Assembly: GCA_052246725.1 (NCBI GenBank)
Contig: JBQQCL010000004.1
Length of the DNA stretch: 64,000 bases
Strand: one strand, 5' to 3'
Origin: Pseudalkalibacillus sp052246725
GTDB lineage: Bacteria; Bacillota; Bacilli; Bacillales; Fictibacillaceae
Part shown: piece by piece, positions 42,828 through 52,761 of the stretch
How the letters are laid out: every line of letters begins with the position of its first letter
Numbering within the stretch: position 1 is the first letter of the stretch
Made by a program: the position numbers and the translations under genes
The notes under the pieces: model-generated
Seen by the model: only the letters and a program-made list of their open reading frames with translations
Databases searched by the model: none
What the model was told of the DNA's origin: nothing

Positions 42828-43298
42828 TTAGAATGATACCGCTAAACGTGCATTAGCAACTTTGTCATACGGTACCTTGATTTCCTTCGTTCTTGTCTTC
42901 ACGCGAATTTCGACAGTAAGCTCTACACCATCAAAAGCAGTGAGCGTTCCTTCGAATTCTTTTTGGCCATCGATTTGTTCATATGTTTTGACATGTACGT
43001 GCTTGCCGACTGCTTTTTGAAAGTCTGCATCCTTTTTCAAAGGACGCTCTACACCTGGTGAGGATACCTCAAGGAAGTAAGCCTGGGAGATTGGATCGAC
43101 TTCGTCCAATTTCTCACTCAATTGTTCACTTACTTTCCCACATTCTTCAATATCCACACCATCTTCGCTATCGATGTATACCCTTAGAAACCAGTTCTTT
43201 CCCTCTTTGACAAACTCGACGTCTACTAGTTCAAGGTCCATGGATTCTAAGATCGGTGTTACGAGTTCTTCCGTTATCTCAGTCACCTTTTTACTCAT
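42828..43298 (-). CDS. rimP: Ribosome maturation factor RimP
   Basis: 30S assembly factor, 156 residues, beginning MSKKVTEITEELVTPILESM. It has the conserved block DISQAYFLEVSSPGVERPLK-like near residues 70-90. It heads the nusA operon. The ribosome site AAGGAGGG lies upstream of the ATG. A repeat element and a promoter candidate lie before it. Confidence 0.97.
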   Translation of the reverse strand: MSKKVTEITEELVTPILESMDLELVDVEFVKEGKNWFLRVYIDSEDGVDIEECGKVSEQLSEKLDEVDPISQAYFLEVSSPGVERPLKKDADFQKAVGKHVHVKTYEQIDGQKEFEGTLTAFDGVELTVEIRVKTRTKEIKVPYDKVANARLAVSF

Positions 43299-43366
43299 TT
43301 GTGGCCCTCCTTTATCACTGGGACATTTTCTGCTTCAATTCTTGCTGTTCGAATACTTGATAGATT

Positions 43367-43495
43367 GGCTCTATTCGTTTTTTTATTGATTCCAACGAAA
43401 TTTACTCCCTTTCCGCGGCTGATCGGCAACCCTTTTTCCGACAGGAGTGTCGCAAGTTTCGCTTTTTATAAAACACACAGTCCTTTAACAGAGCC
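43367..43495. mobile_element. Short MITE-like element upstream of rimP
   Basis: Bounded by GGCTCTATTCGTTTTTTTATTGATT and inverted GGCTCTGTTAAAGGACTGTG. The core CTTTCCGCGGCTGATC...GACAGGAGTGTCGC matches the element at 7490-7668. Flanks share only TAGA within eight bases. It lies about 70 bases upstream of the rimP ATG. Confidence 0.65.
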
Positions 43496-43514
43496 ATTAG
43501 AAAAAGATATCAAA

Positions 43515-43546
43515 CATAAAGGAAAGAGTGGGTTGGCACCCACTCC
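43515..43546 (-). terminator. Terminator after polC
   Basis: Minus strand GAGTGGGT, loop GCCA, ACCCACTC, TTTCCTTT. It lies 65 bases past the polC stop. Confidence 0.75.
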
Positions 43547-43580
43547 TTCCGACGACCTATTCACTAGTATTTCCAATTTC

Positions 43581-43610
43581 AATATACCATAAACGTGTTC
43601 AGGATTGCAA
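43581..43610 (-). promoter_or_regulatory. Candidate promoter between polC and rimP
   Basis: TTGCAA (43605-43610), 18 bases, TATATT (43581-43586), with an extended TGG before the -10. It lies upstream of the polC terminator at 43515-43546, so any transcript from it would have to read through that hairpin. Confidence 0.4.
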
Positions 43611-43611
43611 C

Positions 43612-46600
43612 TTAGAACAACGAGAGCTGGTTCGCATCCGGCAGTCCCTCTAGACAGCCTTGATCTTCTAAATATTGAATCACAGTTTTTGAAATCTTAC
43701 TTCTTTGCTGAAGATCTTCTTTCGAAAGGAACTCGCCATCTTCTCTCGCTTTGACGATGTTGATCGCAGCATTCGTCCCAAGTCCTGGTATCGCATTGAA
43801 CGGTGGAATGAGCGTATCTCCATCGACGATGAATTCCGATGCAGAAGAGCGGTAGAGGTCTACCTTTTTGAAGCCGTACCCGCGTTCACACATCTCAAGA
43901 GCCAACTCTAGCACAGTCAGCAAACTCTTCTCCTTAGGTGAAGCATCAAGTCCCTTTTGGTTGATTTCTTCAATACGTTGCCGGATCGCTGCAGATCCTC
44001 TCACCATCACTTCTAAATCAAAATCATCTGCACGAACAGTGAAATATGCAGCATAGAAGAGTATCGGATGGTGAACTTTGAAATAGGCGATTCTTACTGC
44101 CATCAACACATATGCAGCAGCATGGGCTTTCGGGAACATGTACTTGATCTTTTTACAAGATTCAATGTACCAATCCGGGACATCGTTCTTTTTCATTTCT
44201 TCGATCCATTCATCCTGCAAACCCTTCCCTTTACGGACGAATTCCATGATCTTGAATGCCAGTGATGGTTCGAGACCTTTGTATATTAGATAAACCATGA
44301 TATCGTCACGACAGCCGATCACATCTTTAAGTTCACATGTTCCATTTGCGATCAACTCATTCGCATTATTCAACCATACGTCTGTACCATGGGAAAGTCC
44401 TGAGATTTGCACCAATTCGGAGAATGTACTTGGCTTCGTCTCCTCAAGCATCTGCCGGACGAACCGTGTTCCGAACTCTGGAATGCCGTAAGTTCCCGTC
44501 TTACACATGATCTGTTCCTCTGTTACTCCCAAAGCCTCGGTTCCGCTGAACAATTTCATGACCTCTTCATCATCAGTCGGAATCGTTTTCGGATCGATAC
44601 CACTCAGATCCTGGAGCATCCTTATAACCGTCGGATCATCATGCCCGAGAATATCCAGCTTCAACAGGTTGTCATGGATGGAGTGGAAGTCAAAGTGAGT
44701 CGTCTTCCATTCTGATTTCTTGTCATCCGCTGGAAATTGAATCGGACAAAAGTCGAAAATATCCATGTAATCAGGTACGACGATGATACCGCCTGGGTGC
44801 TGCCCTGTGGTCCTTTTCACACCGGTACATCCACTGACAAGCCGGTCGATTTCTGCTGAGCGGTAATGGATATTGTAATCAGACGCATACCCTTTGACGT
44901 ACCCATAGGCCGTCTTCTCAGCTACCGTTCCGATCGTCCCTGCACGGTATACATAATCCTCCCCGAACAGTTCTTTCGTATAGTTATGTGCTCGAGGTTG
45001 ATATTCGCCTGAGAAGTTCAGATCGATATCAGGCACTTTGTCCCCTTTGAACCCTAAGAACGTTTCAAATGGAATATCGTGACCATCTTTCGTATATTCA
45101 GTGCCACATTTTTCACATGGTTTATCAGGAAGGTCGAACCCTGATCCTACCGATCCATCATCAAAAAATACAGAGTGTTTACAGGATGGACAAACATAAT
45201 GCGGCGGCAGCGGATTCACCTCGGTGATTTCCGTCATCGTCGCCACGAATGAAGAGCCGACGGATCCACGAGAACCGACTAGATAGCCATCATTCAATGA
45301 TCTCTTTACGAGTTTTTGAGAAATCAAGTAGATGACGGCAAAACCATGACCAATGATACTCTTTAGCTCTTTTTCCAGTCGATCTTCAACCAATTTAGGA
45401 AGATCTTCTCCATAGATGCTTCGCGCACGGCCATAACTCATGTTACGTATTTCATCATCCGCACCTTCAATCTTTGGCGTATAAAGATCATCCGGAATCG
45501 GCTTCACTTCTTCGATTTGCTCTGCAATTGCTTGTGTTGCTTCAACAACAATCTTTTTTGCTGTATCTTCGCCAAGAAAATCGAATTGTTCAAGCATATC
45601 AACGGTTGTCCGGAAATGGACATCAGGTAGCTTCTGCCTATTAAGAGGATTCGCATTTCCTTGACTTCCAATCAGGATCTTCCGGTATATCTTATCAGTT
45701 TCATCAAGGTAATGAACATTCCCGGTTGCAACTACCGGTTTGTCCAATTTTTCGCCAAGTTTGACGATATTTTTAATGATTTCTTTCAATGAAAGCTCAT
45801 TCTGGACTAGCTCTTTCTCTATGAGGTGTTCATAGTTTCCGATTGGCTGCACTTCAAGATAATCATAGAATTTAGCGATCTCTTCCACTTCTTCTGGCGA
45901 TTTCTGCATCATACCTTCGAAAACTTCACCTTTATCACAGCCTGAGCCGATTAAAATCCCATCGCGATGCTTCTTCAATTTGGACCTAGGTATTCTCGGT
46001 GTACGATAAAAATAGTTGAGATGGGAATCTGTCACCAGTTTATAGATGTTTTTCAGACCTTCCTGGTTTTTAGCAAGAAGAATACAATGAGATGGGCGTG
46101 TCCGTTCAAATCCGGTTTCTCCCATGTGATCATTGAATTCATCATGATAGGTGATTCCTTTTTCGATACTGTCCTTGATCATTTTCAATAATAGATAACC
46201 CGTTGCTTCAGCATCGTAAATCGCTCTGTGATGCTGCGTCAATTCGATATCGAACTTCTTACACAGCGTGTTCAATCTATGGTTCTTGAACTCTGGATAT
46301 AGGAATCTACCAAGTTCAAGGGTATCGATCACCGGGTTTAGCGCATCACCGATTCCAACATTCCGGAAACCGACATTCAAGAATCCCATATCGAAACTTG
46401 CATTATGAGCCACTAAAATTGAATCTTCAATGAAAGCATGGAAATCCTTCAACACGTCTTCGATCTCAGGAGCGGAGTTCACCATATCATCAGTAATCCC
46501 AGTCAAATCGATCGTCGTAGCTGAAAGAGGATGATGTGGATTTGCAAACGATTCAAACCGGTCGACGATCTCCCCATTTCTGATTTTCACCGCTGCTAGC

Positions 46601-47907
46601 TCAATGATTTTATTATAAACAGCAGATAGGCCAGTCGTCTCTACATCAAATACAACGTATGTTTCGTCCTGTAACAGTCTGTGCTGATCGTTATAAGCGA
46701 TCGGTACGCCATCATCGACAAGATTCGCCTCAAGTCCATACAAAATTTTTATTCCATGTTTTTTGCCAGCAGAATAGGCCTCTGGATAGGATTGGACGAC
46801 TGCATGATCTGTGATTGCTACTGCTGGATGCCCCCATTTCGCCGCCTGTTCGACGAGAGAAGACGTAGAGCTGATCGCATCCATCTGGCTCATCGGTGTA
46901 TGAAGGTGAAGTTCAACCCGTTTTTCATCCTCAGGTGCTTCATCCTTCCTGACTACTGGTGGCAGCTCTTCAATATCATTCGCAATCATGACGAGATCCC
47001 TTACGAATGTATCGTTCTGGATTCCTCCACGTGCCTTTACCCACATCCCTTTCTTCAAGGATTGAAGTCTTGGGATATCTTCCTTATCACGCGAAAACAT
47101 TTTAATAAGCAAAGAATCCGTATAATCCGTTATCTTGAATGTCAATAGGACGCGGCCGCTTCTCAATTCCCTCGTCTCAGCATCGAATACGTAACCCTGG
47201 ACGGTGATTTTTCTCTCTTCATCCACGATTGATTGGATCTGCACCGGTTCATCTTTTATTCCGTATCCGATCTTCAATTTTTCATTCCGAATTCCGTTTT
47301 CAAGCTTCTTCTCCGCTTTTTCCTTCTCCATCATGGCGGCCATCACTTTGGTCTTATCTTCCTGCTCCCGCTGCTCAACGAACCTTTGATAATCTTCCTG
47401 ATTCTGTTCTACTTTCGTCTCGAAGTTCAATGTAGGGAAGCCATATTTTTTAAAGGCGGCACCGAGAGATGGACCAAGTTTTCTTTGAAAAAGCATCGCC
47501 TGTGCGTCATTGGATACTTTCACTGTGACCTTATTTCCTTCAAGGCTAGGTATCTTCCCTGATAGCATATCCAAGACAGGCATATTTTGGGATTGTAATT
47601 GTTCGATACCTGGACTCCAATAGCCCTCAAATAATTCACTTGAGATTTCTTTTTGATCGCAGTGTATAACACAACTTGCTTTTGCAATGGTGTGGAAAGC
47701 TTTTTGTACTAATGTCTCAAGTAGTTGATAAGCATCATATGGCAAAGGTGAGGTTATGAATATATGGAACGTCCATTTTTTCTGCTCCTTTTGAATGGAG
47801 AGCTTCTTCAAGTATCCATCTTCAAAAAAAGAAAGTTTCTCTTGAGGAAAACCGATTTGTTCAAGCAACAAGGACAATCGTTGTTTCCGAATTTCGAGGT
47901 CTTCCAT
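43612..47907 (-). CDS. polC: DNA polymerase III alpha subunit, Gram-positive type PolC
   Basis: Main replicative polymerase of low-GC Gram-positives, with built-in proofreading. The 1431 residues contain an N-terminal domain, an OB fold, a split PHP domain starting VELHLHTPMSQMDA near 333, the DEDD exonuclease with FDVETTG near 424, a zinc ribbon (CPSCKH...CEKCG near 905-935), the palm with PDIDLNFSG near 966, and a C-terminal helix-hairpin-helix and tail. The ribosome site AAAGGAG lies just before the ATG and is next to the MITE at 47932. Confidence 0.99.
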   Translation of the reverse strand: MEDLEIRKQRLSLLLEQIGFPQEKLSFFEDGYLKKLSIQKEQKKWTFHIFITSPLPYDAYQLLETLVQKAFHTIAKASCVIHCDQKEISSELFEGYWSPGIEQLQSQNMPVLDMLSGKIPSLEGNKVTVKVSNDAQAMLFQRKLGPSLGAAFKKYGFPTLNFETKVEQNQEDYQRFVEQREQEDKTKVMAAMMEKEKAEKKLENGIRNEKLKIGYGIKDEPVQIQSIVDEERKITVQGYVFDAETRELRSGRVLLTFKITDYTDSLLIKMFSRDKEDIPRLQSLKKGMWVKARGGIQNDTFVRDLVMIANDIEELPPVVRKDEAPEDEKRVELHLHTPMSQMDAISSTSSLVEQAAKWGHPAVAITDHAVVQSYPEAYSAGKKHGIKILYGLEANLVDDGVPIAYNDQHRLLQDETYVVFDVETTGLSAVYNKIIELAAVKIRNGEIVDRFESFANPHHPLSATTIDLTGITDDMVNSAPEIEDVLKDFHAFIEDSILVAHNASFDMGFLNVGFRNVGIGDALNPVIDTLELGRFLYPEFKNHRLNTLCKKFDIELTQHHRAIYDAEATGYLLLKMIKDSIEKGITYHDEFNDHMGETGFERTRPSHCILLAKNQEGLKNIYKLVTDSHLNYFYRTPRIPRSKLKKHRDGILIGSGCDKGEVFEGMMQKSPEEVEEIAKFYDYLEVQPIGNYEHLIEKELVQNELSLKEIIKNIVKLGEKLDKPVVATGNVHYLDETDKIYRKILIGSQGNANPLNRQKLPDVHFRTTVDMLEQFDFLGEDTAKKIVVEATQAIAEQIEEVKPIPDDLYTPKIEGADDEIRNMSYGRARSIYGEDLPKLVEDRLEKELKSIIGHGFAVIYLISQKLVKRSLNDGYLVGSRGSVGSSFVATMTEITEVNPLPPHYVCPSCKHSVFFDDGSVGSGFDLPDKPCEKCGTEYTKDGHDIPFETFLGFKGDKVPDIDLNFSGEYQPRAHNYTKELFGEDYVYRAGTIGTVAEKTAYGYVKGYASDYNIHYRSAEIDRLVSGCTGVKRTTGQHPGGIIVVPDYMDIFDFCPIQFPADDKKSEWKTTHFDFHSIHDNLLKLDILGHDDPTVIRMLQDLSGIDPKTIPTDDEEVMKLFSGTEALGVTEEQIMCKTGTYGIPEFGTRFVRQMLEETKPSTFSELVQISGLSHGTDVWLNNANELIANGTCELKDVIGCRDDIMVYLIYKGLEPSLAFKIMEFVRKGKGLQDEWIEEMKKNDVPDWYIESCKKIKYMFPKAHAAAYVLMAVRIAYFKVHHPILFYAAYFTVRADDFDLEVMVRGSAAIRQRIEEINQKGLDASPKEKSLLTVLELALEMCERGYGFKKVDLYRSSASEFIVDGDTLIPPFNAIPGLGTNAAINIVKAREDGEFLSKEDLQQRSKISKTVIQYLEDQGCLEGLPDANQLSLF

Positions 47908-47931
47908 TTCGTCTTGACTCCTTTCAAACTA

Positions 47932-48042
47932 GGCTTTGTTCGTTTTTATTGCTGATTTCCACGAAACTCCTTCGCTTTCCGCGAGTTTTCCTCAGGAATG
48001 CCGCAAAACTCACTTAAATCAACAAAGTACTTTAACAGAGCC
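47932..48042. mobile_element. Short MITE-like element in the polC leader, perfect target duplication
   Basis: The left end is GGCTTTGTTCGTTTTTATTGC; the right end is, inverted, GGCTCTGTTAAAGTACTTTG. The core CTTTCCGCGAG...CAGGAATGCCGC is shortened. TCAAACTA lies on both sides (47924-47931 and 48043-48050). It is 24 bases upstream of the polC ATG. Confidence 0.85.
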
Positions 48043-48111
48043 TCAAACTAAAAACGAGTGGTACTTTTCCATTGTACCAATACCCGATTTACAAGTATGT
48101 ACCTTTATATA

Positions 48112-48152
48112 AGAATAGGGAAAGGACTGACTGTGATCTACTCGTCAGTCCC
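48112..48152 (-). terminator. Terminator after proS
   Basis: Minus strand GGACTGAC, loop, GTCAGTCC, TTTCCCTATTC. It lies just past the stop. Confidence 0.75.
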
Positions 48153-48172
48153 TCTGAGGCTTTCGAACATTT

Positions 48173-49867
48173 TTAAGCTTGTGCAATATACGCTTCGATT
48201 TCAGATATAGGCTTTTCTACTTTTTCGCCGGTTTGGCGGTTCTTCACTTCGACGATTCCTTCTTCAGCCCGCTTCCCGACAATGACCTGGAACGGAATGC
48301 CGATCAAATCAGCATCAGTGAATTTTACACCGGCACGTTCTTTACGATCATCATACAATACATCCAAACGATTCCTCTTCAATTGAGCATAGAGTTCTTC
48401 TCCAAGGTCAGCCTGGGTATCATTTTTAGGATTGACGCAAATGAGATGGACATCAAAAGGTGTCAACGATTTAGGCCAGACGATCCCATTCTCATCATGC
48501 ATTTGTTCAACGACAGCTGCCATGATTCGGGACACACCGATTCCGTACGAGCCCATCGTAATCGGTTTTGATTTTCCGTTTTCATCGAGTATAGTGGCAT
48601 TCATTGCTTCACTGTATCTTGTGCCTAATTTGAAAACATGGCCAACCTCGATTCCTCTTGCGAAAACAATTGTACCTCTTCCATCTGGAGAACGGTCCCC
48701 TTCTTCGATGAAGCGTAGGTCTTCATAATAATCAACTTCAAAATCTGTTCCAGGGTTGACATTTTGATAATGCATATGTGGTTCATTCGCTCCACAAACA
48801 CCATTTACGATATATTCTACTGCATGATCAGCAATCACTTTTACCTCATCCGGTACATCAACTGGTCCAATATATCCTACCTCACAGCCAACGATTTCTT
48901 TCGCCTGTTCTTCAGTTGCCAACTCGACAACTTCTGCATCAAGTACATTTTTAATCTTGACATCATTGATCTCATGGTCTCCGCGTGAAATCACAAGGAT
49001 CGGCATCTCATCGACCATCCATAAAAGTGATTTGATACAACTTTGCGGGGTTACATTTAAGTATTCAGCAACCTCCGAGATCGTCCGCATGTTTTCTGTT
49101 TTGACTTTTACCCGTTCTTTTACTGGCACATCCTCTTTCTTGTATTCTACTTTTACAGGTGCCATTTCTACGTTTGCTGCAAAATCAGATTCATCAGAAT
49201 ACGCAATCGTGTCCTCCCCCATATCAGCGAGCACCATGAATTCATGCGTATCTTTACCACCCATGGCCCCTGAATCGGCGATGACTGCTCTGAAGTTCAA
49301 TCCGCATCGATTGAAGACGTTCATATACGCTCCATAGATAGCATCATAATTACGGTCCAACCCTTCAGAATCGACATCGAAAGAATAGGCATCTTTCATG
49401 ATGAACTCCCGACCGCGCAGAAGACCGAAACGTGGTCTTTTCTCATCACGGAATTTCGCTTGTATTTGATAGAGAACCATAGGTAATCGTTTATATGATT
49501 TCACTTCATCGCGAAGCAAGCTTGTGATCAATTCTTCATGTGTAGCACCAAGTGCGAACCTGCGATCATGGCGGTCATTCAAACGCATCAATTCAGGACC
49601 ATATGTATTCCACCTGCCGGATTCTTCCCAAAGCTCCGATGGTTGCAGAGCAGGCATCAGGACTTCCTGGGAACCGATGTTATCCATTTCTTCACGTATG
49701 ATCGTTTCAACTTTCTTAAGGACTTTTCGACCTAATGGAAGAAAAGAATAGACTCCAGACACACTTTGGCGGATAAAACCAGCGCGTACGAGCAACTGGT
49801 GACTGATCGCTTCAGCATCTGAAGGGACTTCCCTTAACGTAGGGATATATAAATTACTTTGTCTCAT
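48173..49867 (-). CDS. proS: Prolyl-tRNA synthetase
   Basis: Class II synthetase of the bacterial type with an internal editing domain, 564 residues from the ATG at 49867 (MRQSNLYIPTLREVP). The start is chosen because AAGGTG lies upstream and the frame's 11 extra codons are unlike the family. GATHEELIT near 107 and the C-terminal anticodon-binding domain are clear; the YbaK-like insertion covers about 230-400. No T-box leader is recognisable. Confidence 0.97.
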   Translation of the reverse strand: MRQSNLYIPTLREVPSDAEAISHQLLVRAGFIRQSVSGVYSFLPLGRKVLKKVETIIREEMDNIGSQEVLMPALQPSELWEESGRWNTYGPELMRLNDRHDRRFALGATHEELITSLLRDEVKSYKRLPMVLYQIQAKFRDEKRPRFGLLRGREFIMKDAYSFDVDSEGLDRNYDAIYGAYMNVFNRCGLNFRAVIADSGAMGGKDTHEFMVLADMGEDTIAYSDESDFAANVEMAPVKVEYKKEDVPVKERVKVKTENMRTISEVAEYLNVTPQSCIKSLLWMVDEMPILVISRGDHEINDVKIKNVLDAEVVELATEEQAKEIVGCEVGYIGPVDVPDEVKVIADHAVEYIVNGVCGANEPHMHYQNVNPGTDFEVDYYEDLRFIEEGDRSPDGRGTIVFARGIEVGHVFKLGTRYSEAMNATILDENGKSKPITMGSYGIGVSRIMAAVVEQMHDENGIVWPKSLTPFDVHLICVNPKNDTQADLGEELYAQLKRNRLDVLYDDRKERAGVKFTDADLIGIPFQVIVGKRAEEGIVEVKNRQTGEKVEKPISEIEAYIAQA

Positions 49868-50034
49868 TACAGCACCTTCTTTATTTTTTAAATATTGCAA
49901 TCGCTATTACGTTGACCTGATAATCATACCTATTTTAATTTAAAAGGTACTGGCTTAAAAAATCAACCGTTTTAAGTGAAATAAGTTTCCGGTCATAAAC
50001 TCTGTTGTTTGTGATATGAGGTCCAAGGAAAAAT

Positions 50035-50221
50035 TTAGAGGACATCTGTTCCGTTATTTGCGAACAAATGAGGTGTTTCAAATATTTAGAGGACAACTGT
50101 TCCGTTATTGGGTTAAAATCACTAGGTTTATCGTTGAATTCAAGCCAATAAGGTCTCTGGTGTCCTCTAATTTTCGAAAACATGTCGATTTCATGCTGAT
50201 AAGGTCTCCTGTGTCCTCTAA
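50035..50221. repeat. Nested inverted-repeat element (TTAGAGGACA), copy 2
   Basis: Left arms TTTAGAGGACATCTGTTCCG (50035) and TTAGAGGACAACTGTTCCG (50085); right arms AATAAGGTCTCTGGTGTCCTC (50147) and GATAAGGTCTCCTGTGTCCTC (50198). The spacing matches copy 1 at 37842-38027. It lies between rseP and proS. The remainder of that gap (49868-50034) shows nothing I recognise. Confidence 0.85.
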
Positions 50222-50269
50222 TTTCCTCTATTGCATCCGCATCTCTAAATTCCACAACAAAGCCTGAAC

Positions 50270-50309
50270 AGAAGAAAAACCGACCCATCAATTAGATAGA
50301 TGAGCCGGT
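50270..50309 (-). terminator. Terminator after rseP
   Basis: Minus strand CCGGCTCATC, loop, GATGGGTCGG, TTTTTCTTC; two wobble pairs. Located 14 bases past the stop. Confidence 0.85.
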
Positions 50310-50322
50310 ATGAATTACAGAG

Positions 50323-51585
50323 TTAGTTGATAAAAAATTTATGGATGTCATTCCATGTGACAACGATCATCAACAACATCAACAAGGCAAAACCGATAAA
50401 GTGAACCATTCCTTCTTTTTGAGGATCCAATGGTTTTCCACGGACAGCCTCGATTGCCAGGAAAGTAAGTCTTCCACCATCAAGGGCAGGAAGCGGCAAC
50501 AGGTTGAATATACCTAGGTTGACACTCAAGAAAGCAGCCCATTGCAATAAGACAAAGACGCCACCTTCAGAAGCCTGGTCCGTGTATTTATATATACCAA
50601 CGGGACCCGAAAGATTATCAAACGAAATCTGGCCAGTGACAAGCTGTCCTAATGCTTGAATGATCAAAACAGTAAGTTCTCCTGTCTTCTCGACTCCGTA
50701 CTGTAGAGACCCAAGGAAGGATACTTCAGTCGGCATGTATACACCGATATAACCTTCTGAGGATTTCCCGTCTTGTGATTCCCGCTCGTTAGGGGTCACT
50801 GTGACCTTATTGGTGTCCCCATCCCTTTGAATGGTGAATTGTAACTCTTCATTCGGGTTTTGCTGAATGACTTTGACAAGCTCCTCCCATGTGTTTACAG
50901 CTTCTCCGTCAATTGAGAGGACACGGTCCCCCTCTTGAAGCCCAGCTTCATATGCAGCTCCGTCTTTATCCAGCTTGCCTAATTGTGCTTCATCGACCGG
51001 AATACCTTGAGTCATAGCATAAGCAGCCAATAATACGAATGCGAGCAAGAAATTCATCAATGGACCGGCAAATATCGCAAGAAAACGATCAACCAATGAT
51101 TTAGAACCGAATTGGCGATTGTAAGGGGCGATTTGCATCGGCATGCCATCCTGAACAAACTCTGCCTCTGGATGCACAGGATATGATTCTGTCAGTTCGT
51201 CATTGACATGACCTCTAAGAACAAGGTCATGTTCTATGTCAGCCTTCTCAACTGTAACAACTTTCGCATCAGGATAACGGGCCAGTTGATTGGCTACAAT
51301 CTGCTTGACCTTTCCTTCTGAATCGAAGATCAGTCCAACTTGTGTTCCGGGTTTGATTTCGATTCCTTCAGGATCTTCCCCTGCCATCCGCACAAACCCG
51401 CCGAGTGGAAGCAGCCGGATCGTGTATAGCGTCTCCCCTTTTTTTGAGGAGAAGATCTTCGGACCAAACCCGATTGCAAACTCACGACATAGAATTCCAG
51501 CTCTCTTTGCCAGCAACAGATGCCCTAATTCATGGAAGAATACAAGAGCACCAAAGATAATAACGATCGAAATAAATGTATTCAT
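50323..51585 (-). CDS. rseP: Site-2 intramembrane metalloprotease RseP (RasP)
   Basis: Membrane zinc protease cleaving anti-sigma factors and signal peptide remnants, 420 residues. HELGH near 18-22 is the zinc motif in the first helix; a PDZ domain lies near 190-280, and GIFNLLPLPALDGG near 355 supplies the third ligand region. It lies 14 bases after dxr. Confidence 0.96.
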   Translation of the reverse strand: MNTFISIVIIFGALVFFHELGHLLLAKRAGILCREFAIGFGPKIFSSKKGETLYTIRLLPLGGFVRMAGEDPEGIEIKPGTQVGLIFDSEGKVKQIVANQLARYPDAKVVTVEKADIEHDLVLRGHVNDELTESYPVHPEAEFVQDGMPMQIAPYNRQFGSKSLVDRFLAIFAGPLMNFLLAFVLLAAYAMTQGIPVDEAQLGKLDKDGAAYEAGLQEGDRVLSIDGEAVNTWEELVKVIQQNPNEELQFTIQRDGDTNKVTVTPNERESQDGKSSEGYIGVYMPTEVSFLGSLQYGVEKTGELTVLIIQALGQLVTGQISFDNLSGPVGIYKYTDQASEGGVFVLLQWAAFLSVNLGIFNLLPLPALDGGRLTFLAIEAVRGKPLDPQKEGMVHFIGFALLMLLMIVVTWNDIHKFFIN

Positions 51586-51599
51586 TTACGTGACCACCT

Positions 51600-52748
51600 T
51601 TACACTATAAGGGATTGTACAAATTGCCGTGAAGCAACATCAGCTTCACGAATTTCTTCTAACGAAGGAGCCTCGACACATTCGTGATTGTCTAGTGTTT
51701 TCTCGATCAAGGTCTCGATCTCCAAAAATTCGATACGCCCAGTTAGAAAGGCATCCACTGCAGCTTCATTGGCTGCATTCAGTACTGTCGGCATCGTCCC
51801 GCCAGCATTCCCTGCTTCAAATGCATATCGCAAACATGGAAACCTTTCTAAATCCATTTTTTCAAAATGCAAGGTTCCAATATCTACTAAGTTTAACCTT
51901 TTTCCACTTGGTAAATCAAGTCTGCCTGGATGCGTAAGAGCATATTGGATCGGTACCTTCATATCAGGAGTACCCAGGTGTGCAATTACACTGCCATCTA
52001 TAAACTCTACCATAGAATGGATGACACTTTCACGATGCAAGACGACCTCAATATCTTTGTACTTGGTATCAAACAACCAGTGTGCTTCGATGACTTCCAG
52101 ACCTTTATTCATCATCGTTGCAGAATCGATCGTGATTTTGGATCCCATCGACCAATTCGGGTGATTGAGTGCTTCTTCAACAGTGACTCCTTGCAAATCC
52201 GTTCGAGTCCGGTCACGGAAACTCCCTCCAGAAGCAGTCAGAATCAGCTTGGACATCTCACTTATTTTTTCCCCATTAAGACATTGATAGATTGCGGAAT
52301 GCTCACTATCAACTGGAAGGATGTCTACATTGTTTTCCTTCGCACGGGTCATCACGATGTGACCAGCCGTGACCAGAGTTTCTTTATTTGCAAGTGCGAT
52401 GGTCTTCCCTTCATCAATAGCTGCCAGTGTCGGTTCAAGTCCGACGCTTCCCATAACAGCGTTCATAAGTGTATCTGAGGCAGGATCTGTCGCAATCTCT
52501 AACAGGCCATTCTCACCATAGTATACGAGACAAGGATGATCGATAGTCCTTTTTAATTCATCGGCCAATTCTTTAGTAGCGACAGAAACACGTCCGGGGC
52601 GGAATTCATTAACCAATTTTGCTCCAACTTCGAGATTTGTACCAAAAGAAAATGATGTGATTCTAAATTGTTCTGGATGCGCCCGAACGACTTCCACTGT
52701 CTGGGTACCGATCGATCCAGTAGCACCTAGTATGCTGATATATTTCAT
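51600..52748 (-). CDS. dxr: 1-deoxy-D-xylulose 5-phosphate reductoisomerase
   Basis: Second step of the MEP isoprenoid pathway, 382 residues from the ATG at 52748 (MKYISILGATGSIG). The in-frame ATG at 52760 overlaps the GGAGG ribosome site and is not used. GATGSIGTQT is the NADPH motif; LPVDSEHSAIYQ near 150 is the metal/substrate block. It follows cdsA, with a module A-like fragment between. Confidence 0.97.
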   Translation of the reverse strand: MKYISILGATGSIGTQTVEVVRAHPEQFRITSFSFGTNLEVGAKLVNEFRPGRVSVATKELADELKRTIDHPCLVYYGENGLLEIATDPASDTLMNAVMGSVGLEPTLAAIDEGKTIALANKETLVTAGHIVMTRAKENNVDILPVDSEHSAIYQCLNGEKISEMSKLILTASGGSFRDRTRTDLQGVTVEEALNHPNWSMGSKITIDSATMMNKGLEVIEAHWLFDTKYKDIEVVLHRESVIHSMVEFIDGSVIAHLGTPDMKVPIQYALTHPGRLDLPSGKRLNLVDIGTLHFEKMDLERFPCLRYAFEAGNAGGTMPTVLNAANEAAVDAFLTGRIEFLEIETLIEKTLDNHECVEAPSLEEIREADVASRQFVQSLIV

Positions 52749-52761
52749 ACATTCCTCCATT

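Noticed and set aside
43612..47907. Long plus-strand open frames opposite polC, cheA, infB and other genes
   Set aside because: They are antisense to well-recognised genes and have no ribosome sites or family resemblance.
49868..50034. A T-box or other riboswitch in front of proS
   Set aside because: No T-box AGGGUGGNACCGCG-like segment or specifier loop could be found; the gap is mostly the inverted-repeat element.
49935..50291. A 118-codon open frame on the minus strand between rseP and proS
   Set aside because: It is made of the TTAGAGGACA inverted-repeat element read through (repeating IRGHRRPY and ITEQLSSK), has no ribosome site and overlaps the rseP terminator.
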